64,000 bases of DNA from DATFJT01 sp965230755. GTDB lineage: Bacteria; Bacteroidota; Bacteroidia; Chitinophagales; Saprospiraceae. This document shows, one piece after another, positions 35,986 through 45,193 of the stretch. Where the stretch lies: positions 62,001 through 126,000 of the forward strand of contig CBDDLT010000016.1 in assembly GCA_965230755.1 (NCBI GenBank), given 5' to 3'. Within the stretch, counting starts at the first letter, position 1; every line of letters starts with the position of its first letter. The notes under the pieces are model-generated. The model worked only from the letters and a program-made list of their open reading frames with translations. It had not been told where the DNA came from and searched no databases. The position numbers and the translations under genes were made by a program.

Positions 35986-37773
35986 TTACTTTTTAATAAA
36001 AGGCTTGGTTAGTTTTATAGAGGGGAGTTTTAAAAAATACAGTCCTGGGGGAAGGTGACTGATGTTTATCTCTTTATTCAGTAGTAATCCCGAATGCGTA
36101 TTTCTACCTTCAGTATTGATGATTTGATATTCCGTTAAAAGCAGATCCTGCTCAGACTTGCCAAGCAGTTCTACTTTTAGGTAACCACTAGCTGGATTGG
36201 GTTCTATATTTAAAAACACATTTACATACCATTCATTCACATCAGTGCCCAGGGGTTCCAGAATATCCAAAGTGGTATTTATCTCAGGTTGATGAATAAC
36301 ACTTTTTGCTCCGGAGGGCCAATAAACCTCAAGGCTGTCTACCTGCCCTTCTTCGCCCAAACCAAAGCTAGCCGTCAAACTATTAGAAATACCATAGCTT
36401 TCTCCTGACCTTATCTCTCTTACAAGGATCCCTAGTTGATTGTGATATAATTTTAACTTGGCACCTACTGCGCTTCGATTCGATAAAATTCCTTCAAGTC
36501 GAACTTTTAGATAATCATTCTCATTGGCTTGATTCAGCAGTAATTTATCTGACTTGATATTTTCCGCTTCTAGAAAATAGTACGAAGCGTATATATCCGT
36601 AAAACCATCGTCGTTCATATCACCTAATGCAAATGAACGCAGGGAATCCAACCAAAATAACTCATCCATTTTTTGAAACTGGCCATCTCCAGTGTTCAGA
36701 AACAGATAGCTACTATCTCCTGATATCAATAAATCCGAATACCCGTCATTATCAAAGTCCCGCGCGATACACTGCCATGGATTTCCAACATTGGCTAATT
36801 CTGTTCCCTCAGTGATATCTTCGAAGTATTGATTATCCTCATTTCTCAATAACTTACTAGGGCCTTTGTGGTTTGTTACGTAGCAGTCCAGGTCCCCGTC
36901 ATTGTCGAAATCGAAAAATTCCGAAGTCCAACTTTGATCTCCAAGCTTAAGGTTCCACTCCTCGGCTGTTTCTATGTATTCGCCTTCTCCTTTGTTCTCG
37001 TAGAGTACGTTAATTCTTCTAGGGTCTGTCGGATCATCCGGTGCATGAGAACTACATTTAGTAATGTACAAATCAATATCACCATCGTCGTCAAAATCTG
37101 TTATACAAGTACCATAGTTGCCACTATTATCGCTCGAAGGCATGGTATAGAAATCAATGATATTATTTGGTAGCAGATTGCCCGAACCATCATTTATCCA
37201 TATCTGATTGAGCCCTTCATCATGAGTGCCCACATAATCCAACCATCCATCCTTATCAAAATCCCCAAAACTACATCCCTGTGTAGCAATAGGAGTGTCC
37301 GTCAAACTAAATACCTCAAAAAGAGAATCTTGGTTTAAATAGATATGCAAGCCGTCATACCAACCTCCGGTGAGAATATCATTTTTGCCATCATTATTAA
37401 GATCTGCAATAGTCGTGGATAACTGTGGCCTAGAATTGGCCCTGCCTATTATTTCCGATCTAAATCCACCCATAGCATTCGAAAAAAGAACTTTCAGCAT
37501 TCCCATAGAATCCCTAGCGTCGCGATCAAAAGAATTTGGATAGCTTACTACGATATCATCAATACCATCTTGATTGATATCTGAAACTCCCTTAGTAAGG
37601 TAAGAGTAGAAATTCGGATCAGGTAGAAGGTCACTTCTATCTTGAAAATCGATTTGAGCATAAGAAGAAATGGGTAATACAATTCCAACAAGTATTAACA
37701 AAACCTCAAATAGATCAATCTTCAAGAAATACGAATTTCTTTTTGTTACATTTTCCCCCAGAATGTAAAACAT
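35986..37773 (-). CDS. FG-GAP/VCBS repeat protein with ASPIC/UnbV domain and T9SS type A sorting tail
   Basis: This 595-residue exported protein has a signal segment (LLILVGIVLPISSYAQ), then a series of FG-GAP/VCBS calcium-binding propeller repeats (DINQDGIDDIVVSYP, DLNNDGKNDILTGG, DFDKDGWLDYVG, DFDDDGDIDLYIT, DFDNDGDLDCYVT, DFDNDGYSDLLIS, DMNDDGFTDIYAS). An ASPIC/UnbV domain follows (NRSAVGAKLKLYHNQLG to DSLEVYWPSGAKS). The C-terminus (about 520-595; LNIEPNPASGYLKVELLG to LPPGLYFLKL) is a type A Por secretion tail, directing export through T9SS and surface attachment. It is the only protein in the island with this tail. It is cotranscribed with the downstream 1295-residue protein and lies 151 bp after the 1043-residue one. 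Confidence 0.9.
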   Translation of the reverse strand: MFYILGENVTKRNSYFLKIDLFEVLLILVGIVLPISSYAQIDFQDRSDLLPDPNFYSYLTKGVSDINQDGIDDIVVSYPNSFDRDARDSMGMLKVLFSNAMGGFRSEIIGRANSRPQLSTTIADLNNDGKNDILTGGWYDGLHIYLNQDSLFEVFSLTDTPIATQGCSFGDFDKDGWLDYVGTHDEGLNQIWINDGSGNLLPNNIIDFYTMPSSDNSGNYGTCITDFDDDGDIDLYITKCSSHAPDDPTDPRRINVLYENKGEGEYIETAEEWNLKLGDQSWTSEFFDFDNDGDLDCYVTNHKGPSKLLRNEDNQYFEDITEGTELANVGNPWQCIARDFDNDGYSDLLISGDSSYLFLNTGDGQFQKMDELFWLDSLRSFALGDMNDDGFTDIYASYYFLEAENIKSDKLLLNQANENDYLKVRLEGILSNRSAVGAKLKLYHNQLGILVREIRSGESYGISNSLTASFGLGEEGQVDSLEVYWPSGAKSVIHQPEINTTLDILEPLGTDVNEWYVNVFLNIEPNPASGYLKVELLGKSEQDLLLTEYQIINTEGRNTHSGLLLNKEINISHLPPGLYFLKLPSIKLTKPFIKK

Positions 37774-37924
37774 GATTGTAGTTTACTTTTATTACACGAT
37801 GTTCGGTTTTGGCTTCGGAATGCACATCGATTTCAGACACAAACGTATTATATATAAACACAATCCGCCAGTTGTATACTATTAATATATCTCAATCGCG
37901 TATTATATTTGATTGTCGCGTCGA

Positions 37925-40900
37925 TTAATCATCAGATCTGAATTGAATCTGTATGCCGAAACAGTTTTCATCAGGACAACATTCTTCGGTCATCACACAA
38001 ACCGGGCAACATAGTTCCACTGAACAATCTGCGGAATCCTGAGCCTCATAAACATAGCATTTCCGACTTCCGGCCGGACCAATATCACTACCGTAAAGAG
38101 TAAGAACCTGACCTGTACCTACTTGTACTCCCTTCGTCATTGTTATTTCATCGTATTCATACCAGACATAATTAGAAAATCCGGATTCAGCTGTTAACTC
38201 AGCGAAATTCGTATCGTTCTCACATATGGTATGTTCATTTGGGGGACAGTCTAAACTGCAGGGATCCATTTGCATGGTAATTGTCAATGTACAGTTGGCG
38301 TCTGAATTATCAGTAATTGTCACCGTATACAATGTACCATTTGCGCTGCCATCTTGTAGTCTGAAACTTGTCGGACTTCCATAAGTACCACTAGTTGGAC
38401 TAATCACTCCTCCATTATCGACACTCACAGTATAGCCACTCCCCAAATTAATTCCCGTAGGATTAATGTCAAAGCTGATATAATCGTCTGAGCTATTTGT
38501 AGCCGTATTGTTATCATTACAATCTTCGTTGGTCTTGCCATCAGCCATTAAATTACAAGCATCACTGCATGGATTCTGCTGAACTGTGGTAATGGCAGTA
38601 CAGTTCGGATCCGCGTTGTCTGTTATCGTAATAGTATACAAAGTAGCATTCGCACTACCCGATTGTAATTGAAAATCGACCGGTGCTCCATAAGTACCAC
38701 TAGTTGGACTAATCACTCCTCCATTATCAACACTCACAGTATAGCCACTCCCCAAATTGGTTCCCGTGGGATTCAAGCTAAAACTGATATAATCATCAGT
38801 AGCATCAGAAGATGTATTGTTGTCATTGCAAGTCTCATTGGTCTTACCATCTGATGTCAAATCACAACCATCACTACACGGGTTCTGCTGAACGGTAATC
38901 ATAAAAGTACATCCCGCGTCTTCGTTATCAGTAATGGAAATCGTGTAGAGGGTGCCATCTGCACTACCCGCTTGTAGTTGAAAATTAGTAGCAGATCCAT
39001 AAGAAGCGGTCGTTGGGCTAACCGTGCCTCCGTTATCTACACTTACGGTATAACCAGTACCAAGAAGAGTTCCTGTCGGGTTCAAGCTGAAACTAATAAA
39101 ATCATCAGTCCCATCCGAAGAGGTACCATTATCGTTACAGGTCTCATCCGTTAAACCGATATCGCTAATACCGCCGAAAAGAGCACAATTTTCATTGACA
39201 AAACCTCCACCGGTTCCACCGCATCCTCCTCCACCACCGAAATCAGCGTTTTTAGGATTAGGTGCCGGCAAACCACCGGTTCCTGCATCGAAGCACATAT
39301 TAATATTTGCCAATGGAGGTGGAACTCCATCATTGGCAACCAGAGCGCCCAAAGGATCTCTTACCCAAAGCAGACCACCGCCTCCTCCTCCCGAAGAAGC
39401 CCATGCCCTGTCATCCGATTGACTTCCCTGATCTCCATCTCCACCGCTGGCGCATATATTTAAGGGGCCTGAAGATATGCCACTTGTATTAACGATAACC
39501 ATACCACCGCCAGAGCCACCGTAAAGTGTTGTAATAATGGTTCCGTCAGGCATTCTATTGTTGGCATATCCTCCATCTATTCCATCCGATGTCATCCAAT
39601 GATCATTGGCGATAATCTGAGCCGCTCTAATGATGACTATTCCGCCACCACCACTTACAGCCCCTCCGGCCATCCAAATTCGCGGATCCGGACAAACATT
39701 GGTTGCATCACAAAAGAAGTAATTATGGAATTGTCCTGAAGCAGGGGCAAATCCTCCTCCGCCACCGCCACCGCCGGAGTACGTATTTTGCCAACCATTG
39801 CCGCCACCACCGCCGCCGGTCCATTGACCACCGCCACCACCGCCACCGCGATGATGAGTACTAGGGTCAATAACATGAGATCCGTCTGTTGCGGCGGTAC
39901 CATCTAAATATCCTTCGCCACCTGCGGCATCGCCAGCGCTCGCACCACAACCTCCTGCAACGAATCCGGCTCCGCCGCCACCGCCACCACCATGGTTTCC
40001 AGCTCCGGCGCCTCCTCCTCCTGAAACGATACCACCGCCACCGCCGCTGGCATGTTCCAGACCAGAATATCCAGGAACTCCCCCATTGATACCCAAATCA
40101 TATCCTCCTACGATAGAGGTAAGTCCAAAGGCAGAACCACCGCCACCATATATTGCACCGCTTGTAAAATCTAAACAATCATTTCTATCTCCCCATCCAC
40201 CGGCTCCACCGCCGCCATATGTTCCACTAGGAGCCGTATATCTGCCTCCTCCAGATTCGCCAAACGAGGCTTGGAATCTACCACAATGATCTCCACCAGA
40301 TCCTCCTCCTCCATAACTTCCTGCCCGGCCAGTGGTATAAGAACCTCCTCCTCCTTTTACTCCAGTTCTATTGCCACCACCACCACCGCCATCATAGCGA
40401 TTTATATCCGTAGTATTATTCTGCAAATAGGAGCCATAGCCTCCGCCTCCGCCGCCTCCGCCAACAGCTCTTGAGGCACTACCGCCACCGCCATAAACTC
40501 CCTCACCCCATATCGTATTGGTACCATCTGTAACTCTAAAGCCAGTACCACTTGCCGTCACATCACCATTCATCACCAGGGTCCCTTCAGTTACCAAACT
40601 TATTATACCTCCAGTTGATCCGTCCCACTCTTTGGCCCTTATATCGCCACTAATGGTAATACTTACATCATCTCTCGGCACCCAAACCAATTGGACTTTT
40701 TCTGATGCAGGTGAGTAATTTCTATTCACATTACTTAATACTACTCTAAATCCAGTGCCCAGGGGACTTGCACTCTCGATATTGGCATATTCGAACTTAC
40801 CACCGTTGGCTCCAGTAGAACCTGTCATTTGGACCAATAGCACCCTGTCTCCTACAGACAAAGTATGATTAAATCCATCTCTGGGGCCCAAATCGACTGT

Positions 40901-41056
40901 GGTCCCGGAAATACTCAATACGGGAAAATAGGAATTTACTATACCGGGGCCAACTGTTGTCTGTGAAATACCACAGATTGGTGTTAAACACATAACACAA
41001 ATAATCAATAGTGTACCCAAAAGTGTTGATTCAAAACCTAGCTTTTTCATCTTCAT
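37925..41056 (-). CDS. Giant secreted glycine-rich surface protein with three 309-bp repeats and Cys-rich tail
   Basis: This 1043-residue protein has signal segment LLGTLLIICVMCLTPICGISQ. Residues about 35-190 are a strand-rich domain (VGDRVLLVQMTGSTGANGGKFEY). Residues about 190-620 are extremely glycine-rich, with many GGGGG runs separated by aromatic and polar residues, like silk-type or structural glycine-rich proteins. Three 103-residue repeats follow (about 627-936; NETCNDN, DDYISFSLNP), of the same family as in the 1295-residue neighbour. The last 107 residues (YVWYEYDEITMTKGVQVGTG to NCFGIQIQFRSDD) are the conserved C-terminal domain with a Cys-rich end. No T9SS type A tail is visible. 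Likely a secreted matrix or surface-coat protein. Confidence 0.85.
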   Translation of the reverse strand: MKMKKLGFESTLLGTLLIICVMCLTPICGISQTTVGPGIVNSYFPVLSISGTTVDLGPRDGFNHTLSVGDRVLLVQMTGSTGANGGKFEYANIESASPLGTGFRVVLSNVNRNYSPASEKVQLVWVPRDDVSITISGDIRAKEWDGSTGGIISLVTEGTLVMNGDVTASGTGFRVTDGTNTIWGEGVYGGGGSASRAVGGGGGGGGYGSYLQNNTTDINRYDGGGGGGNRTGVKGGGGSYTTGRAGSYGGGGSGGDHCGRFQASFGESGGGRYTAPSGTYGGGGAGGWGDRNDCLDFTSGAIYGGGGSAFGLTSIVGGYDLGINGGVPGYSGLEHASGGGGGIVSGGGGAGAGNHGGGGGGGAGFVAGGCGASAGDAAGGEGYLDGTAATDGSHVIDPSTHHRGGGGGGGQWTGGGGGGNGWQNTYSGGGGGGGGFAPASGQFHNYFFCDATNVCPDPRIWMAGGAVSGGGGIVIIRAAQIIANDHWMTSDGIDGGYANNRMPDGTIITTLYGGSGGGMVIVNTSGISSGPLNICASGGDGDQGSQSDDRAWASSGGGGGGLLWVRDPLGALVANDGVPPPLANINMCFDAGTGGLPAPNPKNADFGGGGGCGGTGGGFVNENCALFGGISDIGLTDETCNDNGTSSDGTDDFISFSLNPTGTLLGTGYTVSVDNGGTVSPTTASYGSATNFQLQAGSADGTLYTISITDNEDAGCTFMITVQQNPCSDGCDLTSDGKTNETCNDNNTSSDATDDYISFSLNPTGTNLGSGYTVSVDNGGVISPTSGTYGAPVDFQLQSGSANATLYTITITDNADPNCTAITTVQQNPCSDACNLMADGKTNEDCNDNNTATNSSDDYISFDINPTGINLGSGYTVSVDNGGVISPTSGTYGSPTSFRLQDGSANGTLYTVTITDNSDANCTLTITMQMDPCSLDCPPNEHTICENDTNFAELTAESGFSNYVWYEYDEITMTKGVQVGTGQVLTLYGSDIGPAGSRKCYVYEAQDSADCSVELCCPVCVMTEECCPDENCFGIQIQFRSDD
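38250..39176 (-). repeat. Tandem array of three 309-bp coding repeats
   Basis: The landmark gatata (aataaa in the last) occurs at 38477, 38786 and 39095, each 309 bp apart, the same period as the five-copy array 5 kb away. The sequences of the two arrays are similar enough to allow recombination. Boundaries are approximate. Confidence 0.85.
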
Positions 41057-41405
41057 GCATTCTATTTTATCAAGAGTCCTGTATGTATCTAGCGAAAGGA
41101 ATTTTCTAAAGTATAAAGAGGGAGGGTATGATGGACAAACTAACTTAACCTGATCATCAACCAGATTTGAATGGTTTTATTCATCAAATCTATAGATCGT
41201 TGATTCTAATCATTAAGCAGAATCAACTTCGCATTTTCAAGGCAAACCTATTCGATCAAGAATTAACTTGCTAAATCAATTCTGACGAATTATGTCCACC
41301 GCGCATTTTCTTTAACAAGCGCGTTTGCAAGGATGTCCTATTTAGTAAACATTGGTTAATTTTGCCCCGAATAAGGTATTACATATTCCGTAGCGTCGAC
41401 AAGAA
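41057..41405. promoter_or_regulatory. Divergent regulatory region between the surface-protein genes and the sensor kinase
   Basis: This 349-bp region contains a perfect 9-bp inverted repeat, GTTGATTCT (41199-41207), 11 nt, AGAATCAAC (41219-41227), placed midway between the two divergent genes. TAATTTTG at 41357-41364 fits the -7 box TAnnTTTG for the kinase gene, about 40 bp before its ATG. The repeat could be an operator for both directions. No small gene is visible. Confidence 0.5.
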
Positions 41406-44291
41406 ATGATTGGTAATCAAAGCTTAAGATTAAAATTGAATGTTCATCTTAAACTATTGATTTCAGTTATAACTCTCCTTTTATTTTTCAAACTTCAAGG
41501 TCAGGAACCATTTGTTAAGGTGATTGATAGCAATTTCAATGTCAAGTCAACGAAACTCTATACCATACTCGAAGATGATTTAGGCCAGATCTGGGTAGGC
41601 ACGTCAAATGGATTGTACAGCTACAATGGCTACAACTGGAAAGAATACCGATTAGACCAATTCGTAGATAAGGAAATTATCAATCTTTCTTTGGACAAAG
41701 ATAGAGATAGAATATGGTGTGTAAATCTTCGAAATGAATGGGGCTATGTAGAAGCTGATTCTATAAAAATGGTTACCACCTTCAACAATGAAGTCGAATG
41801 GGTCTGGGACTTCTTAATTGACCAATCAACACTGTATGCCTTCTGTAGAATTGCCAATGGCTTTCAGATTCAAGTCATACCATTGGATAACGAGGGATTT
41901 GTTGATCAAAACTCTTCAATGTTAGAACTGAATCCATCAATATTTAATGCTTCTCAAAATTTGACCAATGGAAACCTGGGTTTAATTAATAACCGTATCG
42001 TACTTCACACCCAACTGGGATTGGTTCTATTAGAGCGCGACTCGATAATTTCTACTCTGAGTCTATCACGGAAATTTTACGGTAATAATCGCTCTTCAGT
42101 TTACGACCAAAAAATTAAAGTACTCTCGGGCAAAGATGTGCTGTACACCTTAGATTCGAACTTTAATCTCATAGACAGCTTCCATCTCAACATAGATCGA
42201 AATATCGAAAGATACTTCAACATTGGTGGTGATATCTTAAGCTCATTGGTACCTAATGGAACCAACTACCACAGTAAAGGTCTGCAAATTGAGTTCGACA
42301 ACGGATTCTTCAAAAATAAGATCATCCATGATGCCATTCGTGGAGATGACGGGATGGCCTGGATTGTGAATTCGGATTCAAGACTTGGTTGCATACCTAA
42401 CATAGATATTAAAAGATATAGGCTAGATGAGTTATCCATAAGTGGTATCAGTTTTTTAAAAGCGGGCAAGGACTATTTGTACATCAGTTCTTCTGACGGA
42501 AAACTGATTCGACTTGATAAGAATTTTGATTTTCTTCCTCTGAGAAATTTTAAAGAAGAAATAAGGGATTTGAAAGAAACTCAAGATGAACTTTTCATTG
42601 CAACGGACAGTAAAATATTTTTCGATCAAACAAAATTCCCGCATAAAATCCCCTGTCCTAAAAGCATCGCCACTATAGGAGACACCATGTACATTGCCAG
42701 TTGTAAAGGAGTTAAAGTATGGGAAAAATCAGGTCAGCATCGAATAAAGGTCATTGGAGAGGACAAAAGGTGCTACTCAATTGCCGGTGACATAAATGGA
42801 TTTCTATATGGTATTGACCGGGACTTAGTTTTCTTAGATCCAAAGAGTCTGAATTATAGAAAAGTTGAAAGTTGGCCTAAAAACAAAATTGCTTATCAAA
42901 TAGTATTCGATCAATACAAGAGCTTTTGGATTAATACCAGAACCAATGAACTCTATTCCTACAAAGAGGGGCAGCTTACACGATTTGAATCTAAATATTT
43001 GAAAAACAAGTCCAGAATAGATAATATAAAATACGTCAATGGACTCTTGTGGATATTCTCAGAAGGACATGTATTTATTCTACAAGATGATGAACTCAGA
43101 CCTATCACTGGAAAGGGCAATTTGGTAGACCTAAACTTTGAAGATGTAGAATTCTTCAATGACTCGTATTGGTTGAGTTCAAAAATGGAATTATTTCAAA
43201 TCCCTGAACGACTCTTACATCTACCTCATAAAAACCCAAAGATCATCATAGAAAACATAAGCGTTAACGACCGTAGAATCGATAAGGCGTTTCCCATTTA
43301 TTTGAAACATGACGAGAATCTGGTTTCCTTCAAATTACATTCAGTGTACCATTACTCGGACGATACACCAAAATATTACTATAGACTAATTAAAGACGGA
43401 AACAGTGGAAGCAATAATATTTTTCACACATCTGAAGAGCTTATAACATTTTCACAGCTTGCACCAGGTAACTACCGTTTTCAAGTTTCGAATAACTTTC
43501 ACTTTTTTGAAGAGGACCCAAATCTGGCCATTGACTTTAATATCAATATCCCTTTTTGGAGATCATGGTGGTTCATCAGTCTTTTCCTTTTATCTATTAT
43601 AGGTATAACTGCGCTTGCCTTCTACTACTACGAAAAAATTAGGACGAAAAGAAAGCAGAAACAAGACGAATTGATTGAACGCCTGGAAGAAATGGAATTA
43701 GAGGCCCTACAGCTGAAGATTCATCCTCATTTTATCAATAATCTGCTCAATTCAGTAAGGCATTTTCTGATGGTGGATAATGATAGGAATAAGAGTATCA
43801 AAGTAATTAATTCTATCTCTGTCCATATGAGAAGTGTATTTAATCAGATCAATAGAAAAGAAATCTCCTTGAAAGAAGAGTTAGAATTCCTCTCCAATTA
43901 TTGCACGATTCAAGAGTTAATGACCAATAAGACGATCGATTTAGAAATTACATTGGACACCTACCTGGAGCAAAATAAAGAAAGCATCTTTCTTCACTGC
44001 CTGATCATACAGCCCCTTATTGAGAACTCTGTAAAATACGTCAAAGAAAACCCAATTAATATAAAAATCGATCTTGCCGCCATGGAAAATCATCTTAAAA
44101 TATCGGTTACGGACAATGGCGCAGGGATAGAAGCCGATAAAAAATCTCAATCTGGTCTACAAGTAGTAGAGAAAAGAATTCAGCTAATCAATCGATCCAA
44201 AGAATTACTCAATATTTCAGGTTCAACCGTGCACTTCCGCTTGGGGTACACTTTTAAAGAATCAAACAATCCTAATCCCCTAATCCCCTAA
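41406..44291 (+). CDS. Propeller-type sensor histidine kinase (LytS-like His_kinase domain)
   Basis: This 961-residue kinase has a signal/anchor segment (LLISVITLLLFFKLQGQ), a periplasmic two-component-regulator propeller (LGQIWVGTSNGLYSYNG), a Y_Y_Y-type domain near 600-705, one membrane helix (WWFISLFLLSIIGITALAFYY, about 720-740), a coiled coil and a His_kinase domain with KIHPHFINNLLNSV, phospho-acceptor at about residue 775. The ATPase part shows PLIENSVKY (N box) and DNGAGI. Its partner is surely the LytTR regulator encoded next. It is divergent from the surface-protein genes. The last codons (NPNPLIP) lie inside a tandem repeat of CCCCTAAT/CCCTAAAT units, so the C-terminus may have been altered by it. 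Confidence 0.92.
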   Translation: MIGNQSLRLKLNVHLKLLISVITLLLFFKLQGQEPFVKVIDSNFNVKSTKLYTILEDDLGQIWVGTSNGLYSYNGYNWKEYRLDQFVDKEIINLSLDKDRDRIWCVNLRNEWGYVEADSIKMVTTFNNEVEWVWDFLIDQSTLYAFCRIANGFQIQVIPLDNEGFVDQNSSMLELNPSIFNASQNLTNGNLGLINNRIVLHTQLGLVLLERDSIISTLSLSRKFYGNNRSSVYDQKIKVLSGKDVLYTLDSNFNLIDSFHLNIDRNIERYFNIGGDILSSLVPNGTNYHSKGLQIEFDNGFFKNKIIHDAIRGDDGMAWIVNSDSRLGCIPNIDIKRYRLDELSISGISFLKAGKDYLYISSSDGKLIRLDKNFDFLPLRNFKEEIRDLKETQDELFIATDSKIFFDQTKFPHKIPCPKSIATIGDTMYIASCKGVKVWEKSGQHRIKVIGEDKRCYSIAGDINGFLYGIDRDLVFLDPKSLNYRKVESWPKNKIAYQIVFDQYKSFWINTRTNELYSYKEGQLTRFESKYLKNKSRIDNIKYVNGLLWIFSEGHVFILQDDELRPITGKGNLVDLNFEDVEFFNDSYWLSSKMELFQIPERLLHLPHKNPKIIIENISVNDRRIDKAFPIYLKHDENLVSFKLHSVYHYSDDTPKYYYRLIKDGNSGSNNIFHTSEELITFSQLAPGNYRFQVSNNFHFFEEDPNLAIDFNINIPFWRSWWFISLFLLSIIGITALAFYYYEKIRTKRKQKQDELIERLEEMELEALQLKIHPHFINNLLNSVRHFLMVDNDRNKSIKVINSISVHMRSVFNQINRKEISLKEELEFLSNYCTIQELMTNKTIDLEITLDTYLEQNKESIFLHCLIIQPLIENSVKYVKENPINIKIDLAAMENHLKISVTDNGAGIEADKKSQSGLQVVEKRIQLINRSKELLNISGSTVHFRLGYTFKESNNPNPLIP

Positions 44292-44331
44292 TCCCCTAAA
44301 TCCCTAAATCCCTAAATCCCTAAATCCTAAC
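44271..44331 (+). repeat. Short tandem repeat of 8-nt units (CCCCTAAT then CCCTAAAT)
   Basis: About three CCCCTAAT units pass into about four CCCTAAAT units across the stop codon of the kinase gene and into the intergenic gap. Strand slippage could change the unit number and so move the kinase's stop codon. Confidence 0.85.
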
Positions 44332-44348
44332 AAACACATTAATTTTTT

Positions 44349-44408
44349 CGCGTATATCAGAATAAATACGCGATAATCAGGAATGGCATGTTATAAACTG
44401 TATTTTTG
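44349..44408 (+). promoter_or_regulatory. Promoter/operator candidate for the LytTR regulator gene
   Basis: CGCGTAT (44349-44355), 10 nt, ATACGCG (44366-44372) is a perfect inverted repeat. TATTTTTG (44401-44408) fits the -7 consensus TAnnTTTG. The start codon is at 44454. TCGCGTAT also occurs at 37896-37903, upstream of the FG-GAP protein gene, hinting at a shared regulator. Confidence 0.4.
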
Positions 44409-44453
44409 TTTAAATTCCCATACATTAGCCAGCTGAACGTAAATTTATGGGGG

Positions 44454-45161
44454 ATGATAAGTTCTGTTATTATTGATGATGACTCACGCGCAATTCAGTC
44501 TTTAGAATTTATTCTTGATGATATTAATCTTGTCTCCAACAAAGCAAGTGTCCAGTCTATTGATGAAGCTAAAAAACAAATTACTCATCATGATCCGGAT
44601 ATTGTATTCTTGGATATAGAACTATCTGGTGAGAATGGTTTTGAATTGCTTCAAAATATGCGGTCGAAAAAATTCGAAGTTATCTGTGTATCCGGACATC
44701 CTAGCTATGCTCTAGATGCTATTAAGAATAAGGTTTTTGATTTTCTCGTCAAACCTGTCATACCGGAAGAGCTGGAAGCGACCATCAAGAAATTCAATGA
44801 ATCCGTGCAGTCCAAGGCCATTCCGGGAACCAAGATTTTGCTCAATACCATCAACGGACTAGAATTCTATCAACTCATAGAAATTGTTCGAATTGAATCT
44901 GACGGGAACTACAGCAATATATTCCTCAACAATTCTAAGAAGATCTTGTCCACCAAATCCTTGCGCTACTTTGAAGATGTCATGCCCTCCAATCAATTCT
45001 GGCGCATCAATCGTACGGATATCATCAACCTCAATCACATTCAGCAAATCTCCAGAGGCAGATACCCCGAGGTAACCTTAAGCAATGGAGATATTAAATC
45101 AGTTTCTGACAGAAAGAGAAAGGATTTTCTCAATATGATTAAGGAGAATGTGATTACCTAA
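44454..45161 (+). CDS. LytTR-family response regulator
   Basis: The chosen start ATG 44454 (MISSVIIDDDSRAI, 235 residues) places the receiver domain at the N-terminus as is usual; an upstream ATG at 44406 would overlap the -7 box. The receiver has acidic pocket DDD (8-10), phospho-acceptor Asp54 in VFLDIELSG and Lys in FLVKPV. The LytTR DNA-binding domain covers about 135-235 (DGNYSNIFLNN, FWRINRTDIINLNHI). It is the cognate regulator of the propeller-type kinase just upstream. Its targets are unknown, but the divergent surface-protein genes are the obvious candidates. Confidence 0.92.
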   Translation: MISSVIIDDDSRAIQSLEFILDDINLVSNKASVQSIDEAKKQITHHDPDIVFLDIELSGENGFELLQNMRSKKFEVICVSGHPSYALDAIKNKVFDFLVKPVIPEELEATIKKFNESVQSKAIPGTKILLNTINGLEFYQLIEIVRIESDGNYSNIFLNNSKKILSTKSLRYFEDVMPSNQFWRINRTDIINLNHIQQISRGRYPEVTLSNGDIKSVSDRKRKDFLNMIKENVIT

Positions 45162-45193
45162 TAATCATTCATTCGAACATCACATTAATCGCT

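Noticed and set aside
39195..40718. Several Pro/His/Ser-rich open frames on the plus strand
   Set aside because: They are antisense readings of the glycine-rich codons of the 1043-residue protein.
44271..44331. Telomere-like CCCTAAAT repeats as a possible replicon end
   Set aside because: Only about seven units, flanked on both sides by genes of one two-component system; a simple sequence repeat explains it.
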